Part shown: positions 53,869 through 62,439 of the stretch, piece after piece | How the letters are laid out: each line of letters starts with the position of its first letter | Numbering within the stretch: position 1 is the first letter of the stretch | Assembly: GCF_900105865.1 (NCBI RefSeq) | Contig: NZ_LT629804.1 | Coordinates: 1,364,001-1,428,000 of the forward strand | DNA: 64,000 bases | Origin: Arcanobacterium phocae | GTDB taxonomy: Bacteria > Actinomycetota > Actinomycetes > Actinomycetales > Actinomycetaceae | Reading direction: 5' to 3' | The notes under the pieces: model-generated | What the model was told of the DNA's origin: nothing | What the model saw: the letters and a program-made list of their open reading frames with translations, nothing else | The model's database searches: none | Position numbers and translations under genes: made by a program

Positions 53869-54786
53869 ATGACAGAATTTCGTGGAGTTATTCCTCCGGT
53901 AGTTGTTGCAGAACACGAAGATGGTTCGTTCGATGCTGAGTCTTATCAGCGTGGACTGGACCGAATGATCCAAGCGGGTGTTCACGGTATCTTCGCGCTT
54001 GGTTCTTCCGGTGAAGGAGCGTTTGCAACTCCTGCGCGTCGTGAAGAAATTTTACGGGCTACCAATGAGGTAGTAGCTGGGCGAGTTCCAGTGTTGGCCG
54101 GCGTGATTGATACCCAAACTGATCGAGTAATCGAGCACATCAAGCAGGCAGAAGCAATCGGCGTTGATGGAATTGTTGCCACTGCTCCATTCTATGCTCT
54201 TGGTGGAATGCCACAGATTGAGCGCCATTTCCGGCAGCTTCATGATGCTACTGAGCTTCCGATCTTCGCGTACGATATTCCAGTATGCGTTCACGTGAAG
54301 CTCCCACCAGCATTACTTATGAAGCTCGGACAAGATGGTGTAATTACTGGCGTGAAGGATTCGTCAGGGGACGATGTCTCTTTCCGTTTCTTACTCCAAG
54401 ATAATGAGCGAGCAGGACATCCGTTGTCACTACTGACAGGACACGAGGTTGTTGTCGATGGCGCATACCTCGGTGGCGCAGATGGTTCGGTTCCAGGCCT
54501 CGCTAACGTTGATCCTACTGGCTATGTCCGGCAGTGGAACGCATACGTAGCAGGGGATTGGGAAACAGTTCGTAAGGAACAAGACCGACTTGCAGATTTG
54601 ATGCGCATCGTCATGGTTCCGTCCTCAACTACTGGTTTTGGAGCTGGCGTTGGGTCTTTCAAGACCGCTTTGAAAGTTCTCGGTATCTTCGAGTCAAACC
54701 AGATGCCAGAGCCTGTTTCTAAGCTGCTTCCAGCGGAAGAAGAAGGTATTGCGCAAGTCCTGCGTCAAGTTGGACTGCTAGATTGA
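53869..54786 (+). CDS. DapA/NanA-family pyruvate-type aldolase
   Basis: Schiff-base aldolase of 305 residues (class I). GSSGEG (45-50) is the pyruvate-carboxylate site, Tyr135 in AYDIP and Lys163 in GVKDSSGD are the catalytic residues. Family members include dihydrodipicolinate synthase (GTTGE in the classical enzyme), N-acetylneuraminate lyase (GSTGE) and 2-keto-3-deoxy sugar aldolases; GSSGE decides none of them. ATG 53869 lies 7 nt behind AAGGA; ATG 53866 is an alternative. Its place behind an ABC importer operon suggests it breaks down the imported 2-keto acid or similar, rather than making lysine. Fold confidence is high; specificity is open. Confidence 0.87.
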   Translation: MTEFRGVIPPVVVAEHEDGSFDAESYQRGLDRMIQAGVHGIFALGSSGEGAFATPARREEILRATNEVVAGRVPVLAGVIDTQTDRVIEHIKQAEAIGVDGIVATAPFYALGGMPQIERHFRQLHDATELPIFAYDIPVCVHVKLPPALLMKLGQDGVITGVKDSSGDDVSFRFLLQDNERAGHPLSLLTGHEVVVDGAYLGGADGSVPGLANVDPTGYVRQWNAYVAGDWETVRKEQDRLADLMRIVMVPSSTTGFGAGVGSFKTALKVLGIFESNQMPEPVSKLLPAEEEGIAQVLRQVGLLD

Positions 54787-54814
54787 GTTTGAGTTTAATC
54801 ATAGCTTTCTGAAT

Positions 54815-54850
54815 AGTTGTGGCTGGGAACTTTCGTTCTCAGCCACAACT
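54815..54850. terminator. Bidirectional terminator between the aldolase and 54868
   Basis: 16-bp stem with one G-U pair (54815-54830 with 54835-54850) and a TTTC loop, in the 81-bp gap between convergent genes. No long T-run. Confidence 0.75.
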
Positions 54851-54867
54851 CATAGGTCTGTTATCGA

Positions 54868-55215
54868 TTACTGTGCGTCATCAAGACGGTCGCTAGCTTC
54901 TTCAACCTTGTCGCTAACCCGGTTAGCGACATTTCCAAGTTTATCTGAAGCTGTTTCGCTAGCTTGTTCAACTTTGCGGTCAGCTTTTTCAGCCAATGAG
55001 TCATCTTTTCCAAGCGCGTCTTGGACCTTGTGTTTAGTATTGCGAACGACGTCGGTGACGTTCTCGCCAGCATCGCGCATGCCATCAACAACACTGCTCT
55101 TGACATCTGTCAATTTAGCTTTTGCTTCGGATGAAGACACCGATTCTTTCGCAGTGTCTAGAAATTCCTTTGCTGAATCGGTTGCTTTTTCGAATAGATT
55201 CTTTTCCTCAGCCAT
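54868..55215 (-). CDS. Small helical Lys/Asp/Glu-rich protein of unknown function
   Basis: Soluble 115-residue protein, almost entirely amphipathic helix with heptad-like Ala/Val/Asp/Lys patterns (EKATDSAKEFLDTAKESV; DKLGNVANRVSDKVEEASD). It recalls LEA-like or CsbD-like stress proteins and apolipoprotein-type repeats, but no family can be named. AGGAGG 6 nt before ATG means efficient translation. It is single and divergent from pheS. Confidence 0.72.
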   Translation of the reverse strand: MAEEKNLFEKATDSAKEFLDTAKESVSSSEAKAKLTDVKSSVVDGMRDAGENVTDVVRNTKHKVQDALGKDDSLAEKADRKVEQASETASDKLGNVANRVSDKVEEASDRLDDAQ

Positions 55216-55366
55216 GGCGGCCTCCTAGAGTTGACGTCGTATATTATGTCCTAGTCTAGTAAGTTCCGTGCTACGTTGCGTTTTTTAGGTCTATTTTAAG
55301 CTCATGGCGAGGATTTCGTGACGAATAATATGTGTTCTGTCTTAAGAAGTTGTGTGATTGACGCTC

Positions 55367-55372
55367 TACAAT
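55367..55372 (+). promoter_or_regulatory. Possible -10 box before pheS
   Basis: TACAAT lies about 35 nt before the pheS start. A matching -35 is unclear (TTAAGA 19 nt upstream is the nearest). No T-box leader (specifier loop or TGGNACC) is seen in the 190-bp gap. Confidence 0.3.
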
Positions 55373-55406
55373 AGTAGGTGTCACAGGTTTACGATGAAAG
55401 GCCATT

Positions 55407-56489
55407 ATGGAACCGCTGAGTCCGATGGATGAAGCTGGGATTGCTGCAGCTATTGCCGCTGCGAAGGAAGCATTCTCACTTGCGGAATCTCTCGAAGAAC
55501 TAAAGGAAGCTAGAATCGCTCATAGTGGCGATAATGCTCCACTAACAACCGCAAATATGCAGATTAAGTCGCTCGATAAGTCTGACCGTCCAGTCGCTGG
55601 AAAGCTTATGGGAGCTGCTCGTAAAGAAGTTCAGACAGCTTTGGCGCAAGCTACAGAGCGTATTGAAGCTGCTGTAGAAGCTCGAATGCTTGTTGAGGAG
55701 ACTGTCGATGTTACCGTGCCGGTTAGGCGTGCTCCTAGCGGTGCCCGTCATCCTTTGCCTGCACTGATGGAAGATATATCTGATCTTTTCCTTGGAATGG
55801 GATGGCAGATTGTTGAAGGCCCAGAGTTGGAGCATGAGTGGTTTAATTTTGATGCGTTAAACTTTGGTCCAGATCATCCCGCACGGCAGATGCAAGATAC
55901 ATTCTATGTTAAAGGCAGTGCATATGCAGGCGTCGATGCTGATGTAGCAGAGCAGCCAGGTCTTGTCCTTCGCACGCACACTTCGCCGGTTCAATCGCAT
56001 GCCATGTTAGAGCGCGGAGTGCCGCTGTACATTGTTTGCCCAGGAAAGGTGTTCCGTACTGATGCGCTTGATGCTACACATACGCCTGTATTCCATCAGA
56101 TAGAAGGATTGGCAGTTGACAAGGGCTTGACGATGGAGCATTTAAAGGGAACGTTGGATCACTTTGCTCGTAATCTATTCGGTCCTGAAGCAAAAACTCG
56201 GTTGCGCCCATCGTACTTCCCGTTTACAGAGCCGTCTGCTGAAATGGATCTATGGTTCCCACAGAAAAAGGGCGGAGCCGGATGGATTGAATGGGGTGGT
56301 TGCGGCATGGTCAATCCGGAAGTGCTCCGTAACGCAGGTATTGATCCTGATGAATACACCGGTTTCGCATTTGGAATGGGTATTGAGCGTACGCTGATGC
56401 TCCGTAACGCAATTGCAGATATGCGCGACATGGTTGAGGGCGATGTACGTTTTTCGCAGCAATTCGGCACAACTGGAAGGGGAAACTGA
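55407..56489 (+). CDS. pheS: Phenylalanyl-tRNA synthetase alpha subunit
   Basis: Class II synthetase subunit, 360 residues. N-terminal coiled-coil (1-90), then catalytic motif 1 region [24 protein letters not shown] (in parts), DTFYVKG, motif 2 [29 protein letters not shown], motif 3 [20 protein letters not shown] precedes ATG by 5 nt. pheT overlaps its stop (TGATG). Confidence 0.97.
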   Translation: MEPLSPMDEAGIAAAIAAAKEAFSLAESLEELKEARIAHSGDNAPLTTANMQIKSLDKSDRPVAGKLMGAARKEVQTALAQATERIEAAVEARMLVEETVDVTVPVRRAPSGARHPLPALMEDISDLFLGMGWQIVEGPELEHEWFNFDALNFGPDHPARQMQDTFYVKGSAYAGVDADVAEQPGLVLRTHTSPVQSHAMLERGVPLYIVCPGKVFRTDALDATHTPVFHQIEGLAVDKGLTMEHLKGTLDHFARNLFGPEAKTRLRPSYFPFTEPSAEMDLWFPQKKGGAGWIEWGGCGMVNPEVLRNAGIDPDEYTGFAFGMGIERTLMLRNAIADMRDMVEGDVRFSQQFGTTGRGN

Positions 56490-59071
56490 TGCCACTTATT
56501 CCTATTGATTGGCTCGCCAGTCACGTCGAAGTTCCTTCCGATCTTACTGCAGCTCAGCTGGCTGCTGACCTAGTTAAGGTCGGGTTGGAAGAGGAAGAAA
56601 TTCATAAGCCAGACGTTTCCGGCCCTATTGTCGTTGGAAAGGTTCTTACGCTTGTTAAGGAGCCCCAGAAGAACGGCAAACTTATTAACTATTGTCGAGT
56701 CGATGTTGGTCAGCATAACGATGCCCCAGGTGAAGGGAAAGAGCCAGTAGATTTCCCATCTCGTGGAATCATTTGTGGCGCACACAATTTCGTCGAGGGT
56801 GACTATGTTGTTGTCTCTTTACCTGGCGCAGTATTGCCTGGTGACTTTGCAATCGCATCGCGTAAAACATATGGACATATTTCGGACGGCATGATTTGTT
56901 CTTCTCCCGAACTCGGTTTAGGTGAAGACCAAGGCGGAATTATCGTGCTAGCGCATTCCGCTGAAGAAGCGACTAAGGCTGGTTTACCCAAGATTGGTGA
57001 AGATATCCTTCCATTCTTGGGCTTAGCGAATGAAACCTTGGAAATTAATGTCACGCCGGATCGCGGCTATTGTTTCTCTATGCGCGGAGTCGCACGCGAG
57101 TACGCGCACTCTACCGGTGCCAAATTCACAGATCCAGGATTAGCTCAGAACCTTGCTACGGACCCACTTGCAGTGAATAACAATGGGTTTGACGTAGTTG
57201 TTGATGACCGAAATCCAATCCATGGTAAGCCAGGTGCTGATCGGTTTGTTACTCGAATTGTCCGTGGCGTCAATCCGAATGCTGAATCGCCAAAATGGAT
57301 GAAGGATCGATTGACTGCCGCTGGCATGCGACCGATATCGTTACCAGTTGATGCTACTAACTACGTGATGTTGGATTTGGGGCAGCCGTTACATGCATAT
57401 GATGCAGCGAAAGTTGTTGCACCATTGGTGGTACGACGTGCTGAGAATGGCGAAAAGCTGATCACTCTTGATGGTGTCGAACGTGCATTAGACCCTGAGG
57501 ACCTCGTAATCGCAGATTCAACTGGTGGAGTTGGTGCACGCGTGGTTGGTCTGGCAGGAACAATGGGAGGCCTTGAAACTGAAGTCAGTAAGGAAACGTC
57601 TGATATCTTAATCGAAGCAGCTCATTTCGATCCGATTTCAGTTGCTCGCATGGCTCGTCGTCATCGTTTGCCATCTGAAGCTTCGAAGCGTTTCGAGCGG
57701 GGTGTAGACCCAACGATTGCTGCGATTGCTGTCCAGATGGTAGCAGAGATCCTCGTAGATTTCGGTGGTGGCGTTATCGATGACGACGGATTTGACCTTA
57801 ACAATGTTCCTTCCGTTGATTCGATTCCATTTGCGGTTTCCGAAGTGAAACGATTAACTGGCCTGGATGTTCCTCGTGATGAAATTATCCGGATTCTTAC
57901 TGAGATTGGATGCGAAGTCGATAGCGATTCGGAAGAGCTTTTAGTTACTCCTGCTCCGTGGCGACCCGATTTAGTTGGGCCGGCTCACTTTGTCGAAGAA
58001 ATTGCTCGACTGATTGGCTATGATGAGATTGCTTCTGTTCTGCCAACGCCTACTGGTGGCTCCGGTCTAACGCACAAGCAACGTCAACAGCGCGATATTA
58101 TTCGTGCTTTAGCTGAGCAAGGCTGGACGCAGGTTTTGTCGTATCCGTTTGTCTCGGCGGCAACTTTTGATAAGCAACTATTTGCAGCAGATGATTCACG
58201 TCGTGAAGCAATTGTCTTGGCAAATCCGCTTCAGGATGAGGCACCGTATATGCGTACTTCGGTCCTTGACTCTTTGCTTGAAACTGCGAAATTGAATGTA
58301 GCACGGTCAAATCCGGCAGTTGCAATTTTCGAGTCATCCATTGTGACACGTCCGCATGATCTTGTTCCTGCAGAAAATCCGGGAACAGGACAGCGTCCAA
58401 CTAAGGATCAGTTAGCAGCGTTGTCGCAGGCTATGCCAAGCCAACCACACCATATCGGCGGCGTAGCTACTCCAGTTGCTACCCAAGCGACTGCAGGTTT
58501 CCCTGCGGTTGTGTGGGACTGGCGAGATGCATTGAACGCTGTTGAGGTGATTGTACGTACGCTCGGTGCGCACGTAGCCTTCGCGCAAGTTGAGCAGGCC
58601 CCGCTTCATCCTGGACGTGGTGCACAAGCTAGCGTTGACGGAACAGTTATTGGTTACGCTGGCGAACTGGCACCAAAGGTTTGTCAGGCCTTTGATCTGC
58701 CAAAGCGGTCAATAGCATTCGAAGTAGATGTAGACGCTCTTCTTCATGCTGTTGATATGAAGCCTCTAGCAATCAAGCCCGTAAGTTCTTTCCCAGCCGC
58801 CAAGGAAGACATTGCTTTGGTAGTTGATCAAGATCTTCCAGCAGCTGAGGTAGAAGAAGTTGTTCGCGCTGCCGCTGGAGAGATTCTCGAAGAAGTTCGT
58901 CTCTTTGATGTCTACACTGGTGACCAGCTCCCTGAAGGGAAGAAGTCATTAGCATTTGCGTTGCGTCTGCGCGGCACGGATCATACTTTGACCGCTGAAG
59001 ATGCAGCCGGCGTACGTAACCGCATTCTCAAGAAGACAGGGAAGAAGTTCGGCGCCCAGCTACGAGGGTAA
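56489..59071 (+). CDS. pheT: Phenylalanyl-tRNA synthetase beta subunit
   Basis: Large subunit of 860 residues. EMAP-like tRNA-binding domain (about 40-160), B3/4 editing domain (about 210-420), B5 domain (about 425-500), core catalytic-like domain (about 520-750) and the C-terminal anticodon-binding FDX-ACB (about 765-860). GIICGAHNFVEGD and KFGAQLRG ends are typical. Coupled with pheS. Confidence 0.97.
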   Translation: MPLIPIDWLASHVEVPSDLTAAQLAADLVKVGLEEEEIHKPDVSGPIVVGKVLTLVKEPQKNGKLINYCRVDVGQHNDAPGEGKEPVDFPSRGIICGAHNFVEGDYVVVSLPGAVLPGDFAIASRKTYGHISDGMICSSPELGLGEDQGGIIVLAHSAEEATKAGLPKIGEDILPFLGLANETLEINVTPDRGYCFSMRGVAREYAHSTGAKFTDPGLAQNLATDPLAVNNNGFDVVVDDRNPIHGKPGADRFVTRIVRGVNPNAESPKWMKDRLTAAGMRPISLPVDATNYVMLDLGQPLHAYDAAKVVAPLVVRRAENGEKLITLDGVERALDPEDLVIADSTGGVGARVVGLAGTMGGLETEVSKETSDILIEAAHFDPISVARMARRHRLPSEASKRFERGVDPTIAAIAVQMVAEILVDFGGGVIDDDGFDLNNVPSVDSIPFAVSEVKRLTGLDVPRDEIIRILTEIGCEVDSDSEELLVTPAPWRPDLVGPAHFVEEIARLIGYDEIASVLPTPTGGSGLTHKQRQQRDIIRALAEQGWTQVLSYPFVSAATFDKQLFAADDSRREAIVLANPLQDEAPYMRTSVLDSLLETAKLNVARSNPAVAIFESSIVTRPHDLVPAENPGTGQRPTKDQLAALSQAMPSQPHHIGGVATPVATQATAGFPAVVWDWRDALNAVEVIVRTLGAHVAFAQVEQAPLHPGRGAQASVDGTVIGYAGELAPKVCQAFDLPKRSIAFEVDVDALLHAVDMKPLAIKPVSSFPAAKEDIALVVDQDLPAAEVEEVVRAAAGEILEEVRLFDVYTGDQLPEGKKSLAFALRLRGTDHTLTAEDAAGVRNRILKKTGKKFGAQLRG

Positions 59072-59103
59072 AACCTCAAAGCGCGACTTATTTCCAGTTC
59101 TTG

Positions 59104-59144
59104 CTAGCGTGTGGAGAGTCTGTCTTTGACTCCCCACACGCTAG
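59104..59144 (+). terminator. Terminator hairpin behind pheT
   Basis: CTAGCGTGTGG (59104-59114) pairs exactly with CCACACGCTAG (59134-59144), with an extra inner AGAGTC/GACTC stem. It stands 33 nt after the pheT stop and 10 nt before the next gene. Confidence 0.8.
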
Positions 59145-59153
59145 ACTGCTTCT

Positions 59154-59936
59154 ATGGAAGTTGCAACAACTGTTTTAATTACCGGAGCATCACGCGGAAT
59201 TGGCTCATACATCGCTCGTGGTCTAGCTCGTTCAGGGCGGACCCTATTACTCACTGCTCGGACCCATGAAGCGCTATATGATACTGCGAAAGCATGTAAC
59301 GCGCGTGGTGCAGATGTTGTTGCTTTGGGAGCTGATCTAGGTGCTCCTAGTGATATAGACCGCGTATTGTCAACAATTCTCAATTATCCAGTGGATTTAC
59401 TTATCAACAATGCTGGCGTCATGGAAGAGGAAGCTCTGCCGTGGGACACAGATCCACAGGTATGGTGGAATACCTTGGAGGTCAATCTGCGCGCGCCTTA
59501 TTTGCTTGCGCACGCGTTGATTCCGCCGATGCTCTCTCGTGGTGGCGGACGGATTATCGATTTGTCTTCTGGGGCTGCAGTGCAGGATTCGGCAATGGCG
59601 TCGGCGTATTACGTGTCGAAAACAGCATTGCTCAGATTTGCTGGTTCGCTCCACGAGGCGGGTTATTCTCAGGGATTACGGGTTTTCTCGGTTGCCCCTG
59701 GCGTAGTGCGGACTGACATGACAGTTAACCGTGCAATGCATGAGGGCCGGACACAATGGAACGATCCACGTGAGGTGGTTGAAATAATCACGGCTATTGC
59801 AGACGGGGAACTAGATGGAATATCCGGAACACAGGTGCGTGCTGGAACTGATTCAATAGCTGAGCTAAGGATGCGGAGCAAACTAGGGGCCGGGGCTTCC
59901 GAGCGAAAATTGCGCTTAACTCCATGGGAAATTTAG
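59154..59936 (+). CDS. SDR-family oxidoreductase
   Basis: NAD(P)-dependent short-chain dehydrogenase/reductase of 260 residues, cytoplasmic. Cofactor motif TGASRGIG (10-17), NNAG, catalytic YYVSK with Tyr152 and Lys156, and a Ser upstream. The substrate is unknown. The start at 59154 has only 9 nt behind a terminator stem and no clear ribosome site; it may be leaderless-like. It is single. Confidence 0.87.
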   Translation: MEVATTVLITGASRGIGSYIARGLARSGRTLLLTARTHEALYDTAKACNARGADVVALGADLGAPSDIDRVLSTILNYPVDLLINNAGVMEEEALPWDTDPQVWWNTLEVNLRAPYLLAHALIPPMLSRGGGRIIDLSSGAAVQDSAMASAYYVSKTALLRFAGSLHEAGYSQGLRVFSVAPGVVRTDMTVNRAMHEGRTQWNDPREVVEIITAIADGELDGISGTQVRAGTDSIAELRMRSKLGAGASERKLRLTPWEI

Positions 59937-60028
59937 TGACGTTACCCTAAATAACCATATTTTTCTTACGGGCGAGATTCAGCGGTTTGTATAATTATAC
60001 GGTAAAGCGAATTTAAGCAAGGTGTGTT

Positions 60029-61174
60029 ATGTCTGGACTCTTACCACGTTACGATCAGAGCATGATGGCAGCGTACGGCTTACCGCCGTTAGTTCTTACT
60101 CGTGGTGACGGTGTCACTGTGTGGGACTCAGAGGGGCGAAGCTATCTTGACCTTGATTCGGGTGGTGGCGTGACGTCGCTGGGGCACAATCATCCGCAAT
60201 TGCGAGCTGTGCTGGCTGACCAAGCTGAAAAGATTCTGCATGTGTCTAACGCTTACGCCACCGAACCACAAGTCGCGTTAGCGGAGCGTTTGCAACAGTG
60301 TTTGTCTGATGAGGGCTATCTTGGCCCAACTGCGCGTGTTTTCTTTTCGAACTCCGGCTCGGAAGCTATGGAATCTGCGCTGAAGCTAGCGCGGTTACAC
60401 AAACCTGGCGGACGTATCTTAACGCTCAATCGTTCATATCACGGCCGTACTATGGGGGCCCTATCGCTCGCCGATGAAGCCTACCGGGCTCCGTTTGAGC
60501 CATTACTTTCTGGCGTCTACGTCGCTGACGATGCAACTGATTTAGAACAAGCCTTCGACGACGACGTCGCAGCGTGCGTCATTGATGTACATCATGGGCG
60601 GTCCATCGAAAGACTTAATGACGCTGAACTGGGTCGTGTCCGTGATTTATGCGATCGCTATGGCGCGTTGCTTATCCTTGATGAATCTTTGTCCGGTGTG
60701 GGACGCACTGGACGGTGGTTCGCACATACTCCGCGAGTTGTGGCTGACGTGATTACGCTCGCGCGAGGACTAGGTGGGGGCGTTCCTATCGGCGTTACAA
60801 TCGGATTCCAAACCGCTGGAAGGTTGGTCCAACGTGGGTTAGAAGCTTCTGCTACTGGCGGAAGCCCGTTGGCGACTGCAGCTGGTTTAGCAGTTTTGAA
60901 TCTTATTGAGCCGTTAATGCCACAGGTCACACTAACCGGAGCATGGCTTAAGACTAAGCTAACAGAGCAAGGTTATGACGTTCAGGGCGAAGGCCTCATG
61001 CTTGCAGTTAATGTGCCGGATGCGGAAAACTGTGAACACTATTTAAGAGCGCAGGGTTTCCTCGTTACTGCAACGAACAGTGAACAAATTCGGCTGCTGC
61101 CACCTTTAATCATTACCCGTGACGATCTTGTACCTTTTGTTGAGGCCATGGGAGAAATGAAAGGGAAACTGTGA
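60029..61174 (+). CDS. ArgD-like class III aminotransferase homologue lacking the PLP lysine
   Basis: Homologue of acetylornithine aminotransferase, 381 residues, full length. It keeps FFSNSGSEAMESALKLAR, SYHGRTMGALS, the Asp of LLILDES and GVGRTGRW. However the site for the Schiff-base lysine, normally AKALGGG, reads ARGLGGG with codon 246 = CGA (Arg), and the conserved EPxQGEGG is replaced by DVHHGRS. EVQ after the Asp is ESL. So the protein is probably not a working transaminase. ATG start 60029 with AAGGTGTG upstream. The argR start overlaps its stop (GTGA), so it may act with ArgR or be a relic kept intact. Confidence 0.85.
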   Translation: MSGLLPRYDQSMMAAYGLPPLVLTRGDGVTVWDSEGRSYLDLDSGGGVTSLGHNHPQLRAVLADQAEKILHVSNAYATEPQVALAERLQQCLSDEGYLGPTARVFFSNSGSEAMESALKLARLHKPGGRILTLNRSYHGRTMGALSLADEAYRAPFEPLLSGVYVADDATDLEQAFDDDVAACVIDVHHGRSIERLNDAELGRVRDLCDRYGALLILDESLSGVGRTGRWFAHTPRVVADVITLARGLGGGVPIGVTIGFQTAGRLVQRGLEASATGGSPLATAAGLAVLNLIEPLMPQVTLTGAWLKTKLTEQGYDVQGEGLMLAVNVPDAENCEHYLRAQGFLVTATNSEQIRLLPPLIITRDDLVPFVEAMGEMKGKL

Positions 61175-61680
61175 AGCCATCTATTCCAACTACACGTGCG
61201 GCACGTCAAGCGATGATTGTTGCCGTCGTTGAACATTCCGCGATATCGTCGCAAGGAGAGCTACAACAAATTCTTAAAGACAAGGGTATTGCTGTCACAC
61301 AAGCGACGCTCTCTCGCGACCTTGAAGAGTTGCGCGCTTTCAAGGAACACAACTCAGCTGGGCAGCGAGTGTACCGTATTCCCGGTGTAACCGACCTTGC
61401 TGAGTCAGATAATGGTGTGCGTGCACAGCTGAAACGGTGGGCACGCGAATTACTTGTCAGCGCGCAAGAAGCCGAAAACCAGATTGTGTTACGTACTCCT
61501 CCGGGCGCAGCTCAGCTTCTGGCTTCGTCATTGGACCGCGCTGTAATCGATGGCGTTCTCGGATGTATCGCGGGAGATGATACGGTTCTCGTGATCACGT
61601 CGTCGGTTGACCGTGCCGCTATTTTGAAAAATGAACTCTTGGAATTAGCACATTCACGACCCGGAGTAGAAAACGCCTGA
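61171..61680 (+). CDS. argR: Arginine repressor ArgR
   Basis: Arginine-dependent repressor of 169 residues. N-terminal winged helix (STRAARQAMIVAVVEH-type start; ATLSRDLEEL) and the C-terminal hexamer/arginine domain with GAAQLLASSLDR and GCIAGDDTVLVI, whose Asp-Asp binds arginine. Starts with GTG overlapping the argD-like stop and its stop overlaps the nitroreductase start (TGATG), so three genes are coupled. No other arg genes are seen in the window. Confidence 0.93.
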   Translation: MKPSIPTTRAARQAMIVAVVEHSAISSQGELQQILKDKGIAVTQATLSRDLEELRAFKEHNSAGQRVYRIPGVTDLAESDNGVRAQLKRWARELLVSAQEAENQIVLRTPPGAAQLLASSLDRAVIDGVLGCIAGDDTVLVITSSVDRAAILKNELLELAHSRPGVENA

Positions 61681-62429
61681 TGGATAACACTATTGAGACA
61701 CAACTTAGCCACCGTTCGATCCGCGAATTCACGGATCGGGAAGTCGCCGCAGATACTTTGGCTACGCTATTCGAGGTCGCTATGCGAACTTCGACCTCTC
61801 GTGGATTCCAGCATGCTGGGCTTATCCGTATCCGCGACAGCAAGATTAAAGAGGCCCTGGCTTGCATTGGGAATCAGCCATATATTGCGCGTGCTCCAGA
61901 ATTGATTGTCGCCGTTGCTGATACACGACGAAGCGTACGTATTTTAGAAGAAAAAGGTGCCGACCCAACACCTGCTAAATCAATGGATGCTTTCCGTGAG
62001 GGATTTACCGACGCAGTATTGATGTTGCAAAATATGTCAGTTGCAGCAGAATCCATGGGCCTTGGTGCTACGCTGTTAGGGTCGATTCTCAACAACATTC
62101 CGGAGCTGATTAAGACGTTAAAACTTCCGCAGTTTACGTTTCCAGTCTTGGGTATTATGCTCGGTTATCCGGCGCAAGAGCCGCAGCTTAAGCCGCGTAT
62201 TCCAGCCCGACTTCGAGTAATGGAGGACGTTTATCAAGAGCCCGATTCTTGGATTGATACGTTGACTGGGTACGACAAGCAGATGACCACCTATTACGAT
62301 ACTCGTGACATGAATCAGCGCTCAGATACGTTCACCGATCAAGTCGTCCGGAAACTGCAAACAACGCCAGTCAAAGATGCTTTTTTCGAGTACGTAATTG
62401 CTCAAGGATTTGGTTCACGTCTGAAATAG
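61680..62429 (+). CDS. Nitroreductase-family NADPH-dependent flavin oxidoreductase
   Basis: FMN enzyme of 249 residues, NfsA/FRP-like. SHRSIREFTDREV (about 9-21) is the FMN-binding start, followed by AMRTSTSRGFQHAGLIRI, SMDAFREGFTDAVLMLQN, AESMGLGATLLGSI and the PVLGIMLGYPAQEPQLKPR region (in parts). The donor and substrate are not known. It is the third gene of argD-like/argR/nitroreductase and ends before a converging membrane-protein gene, 10 bp on. Confidence 0.9.
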   Translation: MDNTIETQLSHRSIREFTDREVAADTLATLFEVAMRTSTSRGFQHAGLIRIRDSKIKEALACIGNQPYIARAPELIVAVADTRRSVRILEEKGADPTPAKSMDAFREGFTDAVLMLQNMSVAAESMGLGATLLGSILNNIPELIKTLKLPQFTFPVLGIMLGYPAQEPQLKPRIPARLRVMEDVYQEPDSWIDTLTGYDKQMTTYYDTRDMNQRSDTFTDQVVRKLQTTPVKDAFFEYVIAQGFGSRLK

Positions 62430-62439
62430 ACCAAGGAAC

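Noticed and set aside
55216..55406. T-box leader before pheS
   Set aside because: No specifier loop, no TGGNACC and no terminator stem in this gap.
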